Shown here: positions 1-8,480 of the stretch, one piece after another | Position numbering within the stretch: the stretch's first letter is position 1 | How the letters are laid out: each line of letters opens with the position of its first letter | NCBI RefSeq assembly: GCF_000382705.1 | Contig: NZ_ARQE01000007.1 | Location: forward strand, 186,433 to 250,432 | From: Aureimonas ureilytica DSM 18598 = NBRC 106430 | GTDB lineage: Bacteria; Pseudomonadota; Alphaproteobacteria; Rhizobiales; Rhizobiaceae | Reading direction: 5' to 3' | DNA: 64,000 bases | Notes under the pieces: generated by a model | Database searches by the model: none | Told to the model about the DNA's origin: nothing | Seen by the model: only the letters and a program-made list of their open reading frames with translations | Program-made: the position numbers and the translations under genes

Positions 1-1119
1 GCCTGCTTCTGGTACGGCGCGCAGACGGCGGCCGCGTCCGGCGCCATCGTGGCGCTCCTGATCCGCAACGACGCGCTTCTCCAGTTCCACCAGTCGAGCC
101 ACATGCTCGGCCATTCGACGCTGGAGGTCATCTCCTATGTCGTGATCTGGGGCCTGCAGCTCCTCATCATCCAGAACGGCATGGAAACGGTGCGCCGGTT
201 CCAGGACTGGGCCGGCCCGGCGGTCTGGGTCATGATGCTGCTTCTCGCCGTCTATCTCGTGGTGAAGTCGGGCGGCTTCTCGTTCCACCACACGATCCCG
301 ATGGATGTGCTTCTGGAGAAGACCAAGGATGCGGGCGTGCCCGGCCTTCCCGGCTCGCCGGCGGCGCTGGCCGCCGTCGCGGCGATCTGGGTCACCTATT
401 TCTCGGCGCTCTATCTGAACTTCTGCGACTTCTCGCGCTACTGCCCGAGCGAGCGCTCCCTGACGGTCGGCAATCTCTGGGGCCTGCCGGTCAATCTCAT
501 CCTGTTCTCGCTGGTGGCCGGCGTCACCACGATCGCCGCCTTCAACGTCTATGGCGAGGTGCTGCTGCATCCCGACCAGATCTCGGCCAAGTTCGACAGC
601 TGGGTTCTGGCGCTGCTGGCCGCCATCACCTTCGCGGTGGCGACGCTCGGCATCAATGTCGTCGCGAATTTCGTCTCGCCCGCCTTCGACTTCGCCAATG
701 TCTTTCCCCGGCATATCGACTTCAAGAAGGGCGGCTACATCGCGGCGCTGATCGCGCTCGTGCTCTATCCCTTCGCGCCCTGGGAAGGCGGCGCGGCGCA
801 TTTCGTCAACATGATCGGCAACACGATGGGCCCGATCTTCGGCGTGATGATGGTGGACTATTACCTGATCCGCAGGGGCCGGGTGGATGTCGCGGCCCTG
901 TATCGCGAACACGGCGAGTTCCGCTTCGGCAATGGCTGGCACACCAACGCGCTCGTCGCGGCCGGGATCGGCATCGTGTTTTCCTCGATCCTGCCGGGCC
1001 TGACCTCGCTCATGCCCTCCTGGTGGGGCGTCTATGGCTGGTTCTTCGGCGTCGCCATCGCCGGCACGATCTACTACGCCCTGCGCGCTTCGCAGAAGAG
1101 CGCGGCCGTTCCGGCCTGA
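1..1119 (+). CDS. NCS1 family nucleobase/allantoin:cation symporter, 5'-truncated
   Basis: This is the C-terminal part of an inner-membrane permease of the NCS1 (cytosine/purine/uracil/allantoin/hydantoin) family. The frame is open from the window edge, so the start lies upstream. Family signatures visible are an early FWYGAQT stretch (compare WFGIQT in relatives), the LNFCDFSRY motif followed by GNLWGLPVN, and DYYLIRRGRVDV near the end, separated by many hydrophobic segments. The same motifs recur in the second NCS1 permease near the right end of the window (59.3-60.8 kb), but the two proteins are clearly different in sequence. The substrate cannot be told from this fragment; uracil, hydantoin, allantoin or cytosine are all possible. 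A strong terminator follows 20 bp after the stop. Confidence 0.9.
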   Translation, partial: ACFWYGAQTAAASGAIVALLIRNDALLQFHQSSHMLGHSTLEVISYVVIWGLQLLIIQNGMETVRRFQDWAGPAVWVMMLLLAVYLVVKSGGFSFHHTIPMDVLLEKTKDAGVPGLPGSPAALAAVAAIWVTYFSALYLNFCDFSRYCPSERSLTVGNLWGLPVNLILFSLVAGVTTIAAFNVYGEVLLHPDQISAKFDSWVLALLAAITFAVATLGINVVANFVSPAFDFANVFPRHIDFKKGGYIAALIALVLYPFAPWEGGAAHFVNMIGNTMGPIFGVMMVDYYLIRRGRVDVAALYREHGEFRFGNGWHTNALVAAGIGIVFSSILPGLTSLMPSWWGVYGWFFGVAIAGTIYYALRASQKSAAVPA

Positions 1120-1140
1120 CGCATGGGGGTCTGCCGGAAA

Positions 1141-1168
1141 GGGCGGCGTGGAAGCGCCGCCCTTTTTT
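1141..1168 (+). terminator. Rho-independent terminator after the NCS1 permease
   Basis: An 8-bp perfect stem (GGGCGGCG at 1141-1148, CGCCGCCC at 1155-1162) with a six-base loop is followed directly by six T residues. The AAA just before the stem can extend pairing into the T run. Confidence 0.93.
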
Positions 1169-1439
1169 CATCCTGCCCCGGTTGCGCCGGTTCCCCGATG
1201 TTTCCCCGTGCTGGATCGGCCGGATCGACCGGCTCGAAGAATCCAGCCTTGCCAGCCTTTCTCACCCATAAGGTTCGCCGGGCCGGAGGCATGGACTCCG
1301 CCCGATGTTGCAAGGCCCGCGCGCCGGCTCGACATTCGCGCGCGGCGACCTATGCTCGCGAACACTTAAGCCGACTTGAACCTTGCTTAAACGCCTCGAA
1401 GCGACTACCACGCCGTCTCGATTCTTCGAGGAACTACAG

Positions 1440-1853
1440 ATGTCAGAAACCAGTCACGCCGAGGCGCTCGAGCAGACCGTGGAGATCGTTTCCGCCTATG
1501 TCAGCAACAGCCATGTTCCGCGTGAGGATCTGGTGCGGTTGATCGGCGACGTGTTCGCCGCTCTGAAAGGCGTCGGCGCGGCGAAGGTGGAGGAAGCGGC
1601 GCCCGCGCAGCCGCTCGTGCCCGCCGTGCCCATCAAGAAGTCCATCACGCCCGACCACATCATCTGCCTGGAAGACGGCAAGAGCTTCAAGTCGCTGAAG
1701 CGCCATCTCTACACCAAATACGGGCTGACGCCGGAGGAATACCGCGCCAAGTGGGGCCTGCCGAGCGACTATCCGATGGTCGCCGCCAACTACGCCGCCA
1801 AGCGCTCGGAGCTCGCCAAGAGCATCGGCCTCGGCCGCAAGGGCATCGACTGA
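1440..1853 (+). CDS. mucR: MucR/Ros family zinc-finger transcriptional regulator
   Basis: The 137-residue product has the length and layout of MucR/Ros regulators, which bind AT-rich DNA and control exopolysaccharide, motility and cell-cycle genes in Hyphomicrobiales. The N-terminal half is the helical oligomerisation part. The DNA-binding core is CLEDGKSFKSLKRHL followed by GLTPEEYRAKWGLPSDYPM, close to the family consensus. The finger keeps Cys, Asp and the first His, but the usual final His is missing: the residues after RHL are YTKY. The start at 1440 is preferred over an in-frame start at 1383 because it gives the family N-terminus (MSETSH) and has GAGGAA about 8 bases upstream. The gene stands alone between a terminator and a long non-coding stretch. 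Confidence 0.93.
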   Translation: MSETSHAEALEQTVEIVSAYVSNSHVPREDLVRLIGDVFAALKGVGAAKVEEAAPAQPLVPAVPIKKSITPDHIICLEDGKSFKSLKRHLYTKYGLTPEEYRAKWGLPSDYPMVAANYAAKRSELAKSIGLGRKGID

Positions 1854-2536
1854 CCCGGGCGCAAGGTCGCCGGGGATGATCGGAGGCCGGTGACGGCGGT
1901 CGCCTTGCCGCGCCTGCCCTGCGACGGGATCGGGCGCGTCTGCGGCAAACGCCGAAGCGTAGCGCTCGACCCGCTCGGTTGTGGCGGAAGTGTTTGACGC
2001 TGGGAGGCCGTTCAAAGGCACGATCGGAATCGTCCGACGGGCCCTGTGCGCTCGGCTTCATCCCTGCCCCTGCCCCTGCCCCTTGCCCGGCCGCTGGCAT
2101 GGATGGCCTTCGACGCGGCGCAGATGCAAAGAGCCCCTCGCCTCTCGTTGCTTGAAGCGCCCGATAGTGTCTGCGGGACGGGCGCAGCCTCGGGTTGAGC
2201 GGACATTGGCCAAGGCCGCAGTCTCGGAAAAGCGCAAGTCGGTTTCGCCCCAGTAGCGGTCGCATGAAACGCGCCGGCTCGTCCCGCCTTGCGCCCTCCC
2301 CTCCCCTCTTCGCTTTTTTCCACACCATCCGCCGCGCCCGCCGCCGCTCGCCGCGCGCCGCGCGAACACGCCCCGGCACGCGCTCAACTCACTCCCGCCT
2401 TGCCTCGGCAGGCCCGCTCGGCTGTTGCAAGTTTGGAACGGTTCCAGAACAAAATATTTGCTGACAAATTCGTGAAGGATTAAGAGGGCGACACGGGCCG
2501 CCGCCCGTTCCGTCGCACTCCATCGGGGGACCGACC
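1854..2536. other. 683-bp intergenic region between mucR and efeU
   Basis: No convincing gene is seen. A short run of CCCTGC units lies near 2061-2085, which looks like a low-complexity repeat. The last 110 bases become AT-rich and hold the Irr-like palindrome and the probable efe promoter. A possible -35 (TTGCAA, 2425-2430) sits directly upstream of the palindrome, but the -10 is not clear. Confidence 0.6.
2432..2448 (+). promoter_or_regulatory. Irr-like iron box (ICE motif) upstream of efeUOBM
   Basis: The sequence TTTGGAACGGTTCCAGA contains a perfect palindrome, TGGAAC-G-GTTCCA, and closely resembles the Irr-binding ICE box of rhizobia (TTTAGAA-type half sites facing TTC-containing half sites). 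It lies 89 bp before the efeU start in the only AT-rich part of the intergenic region. Irr control of an iron-uptake operon is the inference; binding is not shown. Confidence 0.6.
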
Positions 2537-3379
2537 ATGCTCGTCCCGTTTCTCATCATGCTCCGCGAGGGGCTGGAAGCTGCCTTGATCGTCGGGATCG
2601 TAGCCGGCTATCTGACGCGCAGCGGGCGCGCCGCCTGGATGCCCGCCGTGTGGATCGGCATTTTCCTGGCCGCCGCCCTCGCGCTTTTCGTCGGGGCCGG
2701 CCTGCAATTGGCCAGCGCCGAGTTTCCCCAGCGCACGCAGGAACTGTTCGAGGCCGGGGTCGGCTTCGTGGCGGTCGCGATTCTCACCTCCATGGTGCTC
2801 TGGATGCGCAAGGCCGCCCGCTCGCTGAAGGCCGAGTTGCAGACCTCGGTGGATGCCGCGCTGACCGGCTCCAGCGCCCGGGGCTTGGCGCTCGTCGGTC
2901 TCGTCTTCTTCGCCGTGGCGCGCGAGGGTCTGGAATCGGTGTTCTTTCTTCTGGCGATCTTCCAGCAGAGCCCCGGCGCGGCCGGGCCGCTCGGCGCGCT
3001 TCTCGGCCTTCTCGTCTCGGCGCTGCTCGGCTACGGCATCTATCGCGGCGGCGTGCGGCTCGACCTTGCGCGCTTCTTCCGCTGGACCGGCGTCTTCATC
3101 CTCTTCGTCGCGGCGGGGCTTCTGGCCGGCGCGCTGCGCCATCTGCACGAGGCCGGCGTCTGGAACGCGATGCAGGGCGTCGCTTTCGATCTCTCCCCGA
3201 TCCTGCCCGAGGACGGTCTCGTCGGCAGCGTGCTCGCCGGCCTTTTCGGCTACATGGCGAGCCCCCGGGTCGGCGAACTTCTGGCCTATGTCCTCTATCT
3301 CGCCGTCGCGCTCACCCTCTTCCTGCGTCCCGCCGCGCCCCGTTCCGCCGGCGCGCGCCCGGCCGCCGCGCTGCGCTGA
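2537..3379 (+). CDS. efeU: FTR1 family iron permease EfeU
   Basis: This 280-residue membrane protein is the iron permease of the EfeUOB system, related to the yeast Ftr1 iron channel. It has about seven hydrophobic segments and both copies of the hallmark REGLE iron-binding motif: LREGLEAALIVG at the N-terminus and AREGLESVFF near residue 132. The start follows a GGGGGA ribosome-binding site. It is the first gene of a tight four-gene operon (9 bp to efeO), behind an Irr-like site. Known EfeUOB systems take up ferrous iron, often under acidic or low-iron conditions. Confidence 0.96.
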   Translation: MLVPFLIMLREGLEAALIVGIVAGYLTRSGRAAWMPAVWIGIFLAAALALFVGAGLQLASAEFPQRTQELFEAGVGFVAVAILTSMVLWMRKAARSLKAELQTSVDAALTGSSARGLALVGLVFFAVAREGLESVFFLLAIFQQSPGAAGPLGALLGLLVSALLGYGIYRGGVRLDLARFFRWTGVFILFVAAGLLAGALRHLHEAGVWNAMQGVAFDLSPILPEDGLVGSVLAGLFGYMASPRVGELLAYVLYLAVALTLFLRPAAPRSAGARPAAALR

Positions 3380-3388
3380 GAGCCCCCG

Positions 3389-4597
3389 ATGACCGACCAG
3401 CACCCCTCCCCGCCGCCTTCGCCGCCCGCCGGCTCCAACCGCGTCCTCTGGTGGGGCGCGGCGGGCTCGGGGCTCCTGATGCTCGCGGGCCTTGGCGCCT
3501 TCGCCTATGCCTCGCAGGTCGCCGCCGGGCGCTCGGCCGGCGCGGACATCGTCACCGTGACGCTCGCCGACAAGGTGTGCCAGCCGAACGAGATCCGCGT
3601 TCCCGCCGGCGCGACGAGCTTTCGCATCGTCAACCAGACCGACCGCGCGGTGGAATGGGAAATCCTCGACGGCGTGATGGTGGTGGAAGAGCGCGAGAAC
3701 ATCGCGCCTGGCCTGTCGCAGACGCTGACGACGCGCCTCAAGCCCGGCACCTACGCGATCACCTGCGGCCTCCTGTCCAATCCGCGCGGCCAGCTCGTGG
3801 TGACGCCCGCCTCCGACAATGCCGCGCCCGAGCGCCCGGCCCTTCTCGCCTTTGTCGGCCCGCTCGCCGAATATCAGGTCTATCTCGCGCTCGAAGCGCG
3901 CGACTTCACGCGCAAGGCCGAGGCGCTCGGTGAGGCCATCCGCGCGGGCGACCTCGCCAAGGCCAAGGCGCTCTATGGCGAGGCCCGCGCCCCCTATCTG
4001 CACCTCGCTCCCGTCGCGGGTCGCATGGCCGATCTCGCCAACACGATCGACCCGCTCGCGACCTATCTCGAAAAGCGCGAGGCCGATCCCGCCTTCACCG
4101 GCTTCCACCGGATCGAATACGGGCTCTTTGCCCGCTCCAGCCTCGACGGGCTCGCCCCCGTGGCGCAGAAGTTCGAAGCCGATGCCGAAACGCTTCGCGC
4201 GCGGCTGCGCACGGTGAAGCTCGCGCCGGACGATCTCGCCAATGGCGCCGCGCGCAGTCTCCGCGCGCTCGCCGACACGACGGCGGGTGGCGGCACGGAG
4301 CTTTACGCCCGCACCGACCTCGCCGATTTCGAAGCGGTTCTGGCCGGCGCCGCGAAGATCGCGACGCTCCTGAAGCCCGTCGCCGAGGAGGCCGCGCCGC
4401 AACCCTTCGCGAGTGTCGACGCGCGCCTGTCCGCGCTCCGAGCCAGACTCGCGGCGCTGGAAGGACCGAGCGGCTTTCCCGCCTTCGACACGCTGGGCGC
4501 TGCGCAGCGCGAGGCGCTGGCGAGCGACGCCCGCGCGCTGGCCGAGAGTTTCGACCAATTGAACACGGCCCTTGGAACGGCTGGAGACAACGCATGA
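3389..4597 (+). CDS. efeO: Iron uptake system protein EfeO (cupredoxin plus M75 domain)
   Basis: This 402-residue periplasmic protein pairs with EfeU. An N-terminal transmembrane/signal segment (about residues 27-45) is followed by a cupredoxin-like domain (about 50-135, with the two Cys in DKVCQPNEI and AITCGLL). An M75 peptidase-like (imelysin) domain then runs to the C-terminus. The M75 metal motif HxxE is present as FHRIEYGLF, with H240 and E243. The stop overlaps the efeB start by four bases (ATGA), indicating translational coupling. Its role in the family is to bind iron and deliver it to the permease. Confidence 0.95.
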   Translation: MTDQHPSPPPSPPAGSNRVLWWGAAGSGLLMLAGLGAFAYASQVAAGRSAGADIVTVTLADKVCQPNEIRVPAGATSFRIVNQTDRAVEWEILDGVMVVEERENIAPGLSQTLTTRLKPGTYAITCGLLSNPRGQLVVTPASDNAAPERPALLAFVGPLAEYQVYLALEARDFTRKAEALGEAIRAGDLAKAKALYGEARAPYLHLAPVAGRMADLANTIDPLATYLEKREADPAFTGFHRIEYGLFARSSLDGLAPVAQKFEADAETLRARLRTVKLAPDDLANGAARSLRALADTTAGGGTELYARTDLADFEAVLAGAAKIATLLKPVAEEAAPQPFASVDARLSALRARLAALEGPSGFPAFDTLGAAQREALASDARALAESFDQLNTALGTAGDNA

Positions 4598-5901
4598 CCG
4601 ACAGCAAGTCGAAGGGTTTCTTCACCAACCGGCGCCAGCTTCTGGCCGGCCTTGCGGGCGGCGCGGCGGCGGCCGCCGCCGCGACCGGCCTGCGCCCCGC
4701 CTCGGCGGAACAGCGCCCGGAAGCGCAGGTAGCCGACGCGCCGCAGAGCCTTGCCGCGCGCGACAGCCAGCCCTTTCACGGGCTGCATCAAAGCGGCATC
4801 GTCACCCCGCGCCCGGCCGCCGGCATGGTGGTCGCCTTCGACACGCTGGCCGACAATCCGGACGAGGTCGAGCGTCTGTTCCGCACGCTGACCGAGCGGT
4901 TCCGCTTTCTCATGGCGGGCGGGCCGGTGCCGGAGCTCGACCCCAAATTGCCGCCCGCCGATTCCGGCATTCTCGGCCCCGTGGTCGCGCCCGACAATCT
5001 CACCATGACCCTGTCGCTCGGCGAGAGCTTCTTTGCCAACCGGCCCTGGCTCACGGATCTGAAGCCCCGGCATCTCCAGCGCATGATCGCCTTTCGCAAC
5101 GACGCGCTCGACCCGGACCTCTGCCACGGCGATCTCACGATCCAGATCTGCGCCAACACGCCGGACGCCACGATCCACGCGCTGCGCGACGTCATCAAGG
5201 CGCTGCCCGATCTCCTCCTCGTGCGCTGGAAGCAGGAAGGCACGGTGCCGATCACCTCGCCGAGCCCGGACGGCACGCATGAGAGCGCGCGCAATTTCCT
5301 CGGCTTCCGCGACGGTTCGGCCAATCCGAATTCGCAGGATGCGGGTCTCATGGACGAACTCGTCTGGGTGAACGCCGCCCATGAGGAGCCGGACTGGGCC
5401 AAGGCCGGCTCCTATCAGGCGGTGCGCCTCATCCGCAATTTCGTGGAGCGCTGGGACCGCACGCCGCTCGGCGAGCAGGAGGCGATCTTCGGACGGCGCA
5501 AGGCGAGCGGCGCGCCGCTCGGCGGCGGGCGCACCGAAGCCGACCTGCCGGACTACGCCGCCGATCCGGCGGGCGCCGTCACGCCGCTCACCGCCCATAT
5601 CCGCCTCGCCAATCCGCGCCGCCCGGACACGCAGAAGAACCGCATCCTGCGCCGGCCCTTCAACTATTCCAACGGCGTGACGCGCAACGGCCAGCTCGAC
5701 CAGGGCCTCCTCTTCATCAGCTATCAGGCCGATCTCGACGCCGGCTTCATCGCCGTCCAGCGCCGCCTCGATGGCGAGCCGCTGGAGGAATACATCAAGC
5801 CGGTCGGCGGCGGCTATTTCTTCACCCTGCCGGGCGTTCGCGACGAGGCCGATTTTCTCGGCGGCTCGCTCCTGCGCGCGGCGGCCGATCTCAAAGCCTG
5901 A
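4594..5901 (+). CDS. efeB: Deferrochelatase/peroxidase EfeB (Dyp-type, Tat-exported)
   Basis: This 435-residue haem-containing Dyp-type peroxidase is the third component of EfeUOB. The N-terminus carries a twin-arginine signal (TNRRQLLAGLAGG, RR at residues 13-14) ending near an ASA cleavage motif. The Dyp hallmark GFRDG occurs near residue 237 (GFRDGSANP), with a downstream His in TAHIRLANPR as candidate haem ligand. Length and domain order match the family. It overlaps efeO by four bases. In known systems EfeB oxidises ferrous iron or helps recover iron from haem in the periplasm. Confidence 0.95.
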   Translation: MTDSKSKGFFTNRRQLLAGLAGGAAAAAAATGLRPASAEQRPEAQVADAPQSLAARDSQPFHGLHQSGIVTPRPAAGMVVAFDTLADNPDEVERLFRTLTERFRFLMAGGPVPELDPKLPPADSGILGPVVAPDNLTMTLSLGESFFANRPWLTDLKPRHLQRMIAFRNDALDPDLCHGDLTIQICANTPDATIHALRDVIKALPDLLLVRWKQEGTVPITSPSPDGTHESARNFLGFRDGSANPNSQDAGLMDELVWVNAAHEEPDWAKAGSYQAVRLIRNFVERWDRTPLGEQEAIFGRRKASGAPLGGGRTEADLPDYAADPAGAVTPLTAHIRLANPRRPDTQKNRILRRPFNYSNGVTRNGQLDQGLLFISYQADLDAGFIAVQRRLDGEPLEEYIKPVGGGYFFTLPGVRDEADFLGGSLLRAAADLKA

Positions 5902-5913
5902 CGGAGACATCTC

Positions 5914-6735
5914 ATGACGAAGACCCTTCTCGCCGGCGCGGCGTTCGCAGCGCTTCTCGCCGCTCCCTCGCTGGCGCTCGCCAAGGTCTCGCCCCTCGAC
6001 CTCGTGCAGCCGGTCGCCGAGTACAAGATCTATGTCTCGGAGAAGCTGGAGACGCTGACGAAGGACACGAAGGCCTTCACCGACGCCATTAAGGCCGGCG
6101 ATGTCGAGAAGGCCAAATCGCTGTTTGCGCCGACGCGCATGAGCTACGAGGCCGTGGAGCCGATCGCCGAGCTCTTCTCCGATCTCGACGCCTCGATCGA
6201 CTCGCGCGCCGACGACCACGAGAAGCGCGAGGAAGACCCGGGCTTCACCGGCTTCCACCGGCTCGAATACGGGCTCTTTGCCAAGAACTCGACGGAAGGC
6301 CTCGCGCCCATCGCCGACAAGCTGATGGCCGACGTGACCGATCTCGAAAAGCGCATCGCCGACCTCGCCCTGCCGCCCGAGAAGGTGGTGGGCGGCGCGG
6401 CCGTCCTGATGGAAGAGGTCGCCGCGACCAAGATTTCCGGCGAGGAGGATCGCTACAGCGGCACCGACCTCTGGGACTTCAAGGCCAATTTCGACGGCTC
6501 CAAGACGATCTTCGATCTCGTGCGCCCGCTGATCGAGAAGGACGACGCCGGTTTCGTCGCCAAGGTCGACAAGAGCTTCGCGACGGTGGACACGACGCTC
6601 GCCAAGTATCGCAAGGGCGAGGGTTACGAGAATTACGAGAAGCTGACGGACGGCGATCGCAAGATTCTCGCCGCCAATGTCAACACGCTGGCCGAAGACC
6701 TCTCCACCCTGCGCGGCAAGCTCGGGCTGAACTGA
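5914..6735 (+). CDS. efeM: EfeM/EfeO-like M75 domain protein (imelysin family), exported
   Basis: This 273-residue protein has a cleavable signal peptide (residues 1-23, ending ALALA) and a single M75 domain without the cupredoxin domain found in EfeO. Its HxxE motif is FHRLEYGLF (H115, E118), embedded in a segment nearly identical to the one in EfeO. The gene starts 12 bp after efeB and belongs to the same operon. Cupredoxin-less EfeO forms, called EfeM, usually replace EfeO in other bacteria; having both in one operon is less common. A role as a second periplasmic iron-binding component is likely. Confidence 0.88.
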   Translation: MTKTLLAGAAFAALLAAPSLALAKVSPLDLVQPVAEYKIYVSEKLETLTKDTKAFTDAIKAGDVEKAKSLFAPTRMSYEAVEPIAELFSDLDASIDSRADDHEKREEDPGFTGFHRLEYGLFAKNSTEGLAPIADKLMADVTDLEKRIADLALPPEKVVGGAAVLMEEVAATKISGEEDRYSGTDLWDFKANFDGSKTIFDLVRPLIEKDDAGFVAKVDKSFATVDTTLAKYRKGEGYENYEKLTDGDRKILAANVNTLAEDLSTLRGKLGLN

Positions 6736-6853
6736 CCGGGAGCGCGCAAGGCGAAGACGCTTGGGGGAAGGGGCGGGCGACGTCCCTCCCCTGCCCCGCC
6801 GGTGTCTCGCTTGCAGCGCGCGGCGAGCGCTGCGCCGATTTTGCCCTCGCCCG

Positions 6854-7240
6854 TCACGCCCCCGCGCGGCGGGCGGCCTGCGTCCGCCCGCCATAGCCCC
6901 AGCTCTCTGCTTCGACCTCGCGGACGACCACATAGGTGGCGAGCGGCAACTCCCCCGCCGCGCCTGTGGCAAGCAGTGCGTGGGCCTGTTCCACGAAGCG
7001 CGCCTTTTCCTCGACGCTGTTCGTGCCCGCCGTGATCGTCGCTTCCAGATGCGCCGCCGGATCGACCGGCGCGCCGCCGACGCTCCAGGCGCCTTCGGGC
7101 GCGCCTTCGATCAGCACCGCCGTCAGACCGGCGCGTTTGCCGAGGCAGGTGGCCATGAGCGCCGTGACCTCGGCCTGCATTTGCCGCGTCTGTTCGATCG
7201 AGCGCGGCGCGTCGGCAAGGCGAATGTGGACGAAAGGCAT
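6854..7240 (-). CDS. 4-oxalocrotonate tautomerase family protein
   Basis: This 128-residue protein begins MPFVHIRL, leaving Pro at position 1 after Met removal, which is the catalytic base of the tautomerase superfamily. At about twice the length of single-domain 4-OT it fits the longer tautomerase subfamily with two beta-alpha-beta halves (second half around ATYVVVREVEAESWGYGG). The start is supported by GGAGGAG about 9 bases upstream. The gene is divergent from the LysR regulator at 7337, which is its likely controller. The natural substrate is not evident. Confidence 0.8.
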   Translation of the reverse strand: MPFVHIRLADAPRSIEQTRQMQAEVTALMATCLGKRAGLTAVLIEGAPEGAWSVGGAPVDPAAHLEATITAGTNSVEEKARFVEQAHALLATGAAGELPLATYVVVREVEAESWGYGGRTQAARRAGA

Positions 7241-7336
7241 CGGGTTTTTCTCCTCCAGGTTGACCCGGCGAGCATGGACCGTCATGCTCGCTGAAGAAAA
7301 TCGCGTCTTTCCAAAGCGAGGATTGTGGAATCCTGC

Positions 7337-8212
7337 ATGGTTGCGCCCAAGCGAAACCTCGATATGGACGTGCTGCGCACCTTCGTGGCCGGGCTCGATC
7401 TCGGGAATTTCGCGCGCGCGGCCGAACAGCTCGGCCGCTCGCCTTCGGCGGTCAGCCTGCAACTGCGCAAGCTGGAGGATCAGATCGGCCAGCCGCTTCT
7501 GCGCAAGCAGGGGCGCGGACTGGTGCTGACGGAAGCGGGCGAGCGCCTCGCTTCCTATGCGCGCCGCATTCTCGTTCTCAACGACGAGGCGTGCCTGGCG
7601 CTCGGCGCCCTCACCCGCTTCGAGGGCTGGGTGCGCGTCGGCGTGCCCCAGGATTTTGCCGAAACCTGGCTGCCCGACCTCCTCGCCGGTTTCGAGCGCG
7701 CCCATCCGCGCGTTCGCATCGAGGCGCGGGCCGATCGCGGCGCGGCCATGGCCGACGCGGTGGCGGTCGGCGATCTCGACCTCGCGCTGACCTGGGGGCG
7801 GCTTGGCCGAGTGGAGAGCGAGATCGTCGGGCAGCGCAATCTCCTCTGGATCGGCAACGACCAGTTCCGCCGCGATCCGGACGCGCCGCTGCCGCTCGTG
7901 CTCCTGGACACGCCCTGCGCCTTTCGCGCCGCCGCCATCGCGGCGCTGGACCGGGCGGGCATCGCCTGGCGGGCGAGCTTTGCCACCACGAGTCTCGCTG
8001 GCGTCTGGGCCGCCGTGCGCGCCGGGCTCGGCGTCACCCTGCGCACCAGCGACGCCCTGCCCGCCCCCTTGCGCGCGCTGGCGCCCGAGGACCACGGCCT
8101 GCCGCCGCCCGGCACGCTCGATCTCGCCTTGCATCGCCCTTTGAGCTCATCGAGCGACGCGGTGTCGGGCTTCTGCGATCTCCTCGTCGCGGCGGCCCGG
8201 AAAGTCTCCTAG
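7337..8212 (+). CDS. LysR family transcriptional regulator
   Basis: This 291-residue protein has the LysR winged helix-turn-helix at the N-terminus (LRTFVAGLDLGNFARAAEQL, then SPSAVSLQLRKLEDQIGQPLL) and a C-terminal LysR substrate-binding domain. The ATG at 7337 gives a usual short lead before the helix-turn-helix; a GTG at 7325 and an ATG at 7364 are alternatives. It is divergent from the tautomerase gene with a 96-bp spacer, the classical arrangement for a LysR gene and its target. Confidence 0.9.
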   Translation: MVAPKRNLDMDVLRTFVAGLDLGNFARAAEQLGRSPSAVSLQLRKLEDQIGQPLLRKQGRGLVLTEAGERLASYARRILVLNDEACLALGALTRFEGWVRVGVPQDFAETWLPDLLAGFERAHPRVRIEARADRGAAMADAVAVGDLDLALTWGRLGRVESEIVGQRNLLWIGNDQFRRDPDAPLPLVLLDTPCAFRAAAIAALDRAGIAWRASFATTSLAGVWAAVRAGLGVTLRTSDALPAPLRALAPEDHGLPPPGTLDLALHRPLSSSSDAVSGFCDLLVAAARKVS

Positions 8213-8480
8213 ACGGAAAGAGGGAACCCGCGGCGTCGGAGGATCAGGTTTTCCGGCATCTCCGGGCGAACCGCGCGGCTTGCCCTACTGCGAGGACCAT
8301 CGCGAAATCCCAACCGTGCCGCCGACACCGACCGCGTTTCGCTTCCAGTGAGCGGAACGAACATCGCCCGAGCATCCTTCGCCCGGAGACCCGTCTTTGG
8401 CTCTCGAACCCAAAGCGGGCGACACCGCCCGCCCCGCCTCGACGCTGGAGGCCTCGTTCGAAGCCCCCGCCCCCTGCCTC

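Noticed and set aside
2061-2085. CCCTGC tandem units as a CRISPR-like or regulatory repeat
   Set aside because: Only about four imperfect six-base units with no spacers; most likely low-complexity GC-rich sequence.
2480-6972. Long minus-strand open frames opposite the efe operon
   Set aside because: Low-complexity Arg/Glu/Gly-rich translations and complete overlap with four well-supported efe genes.
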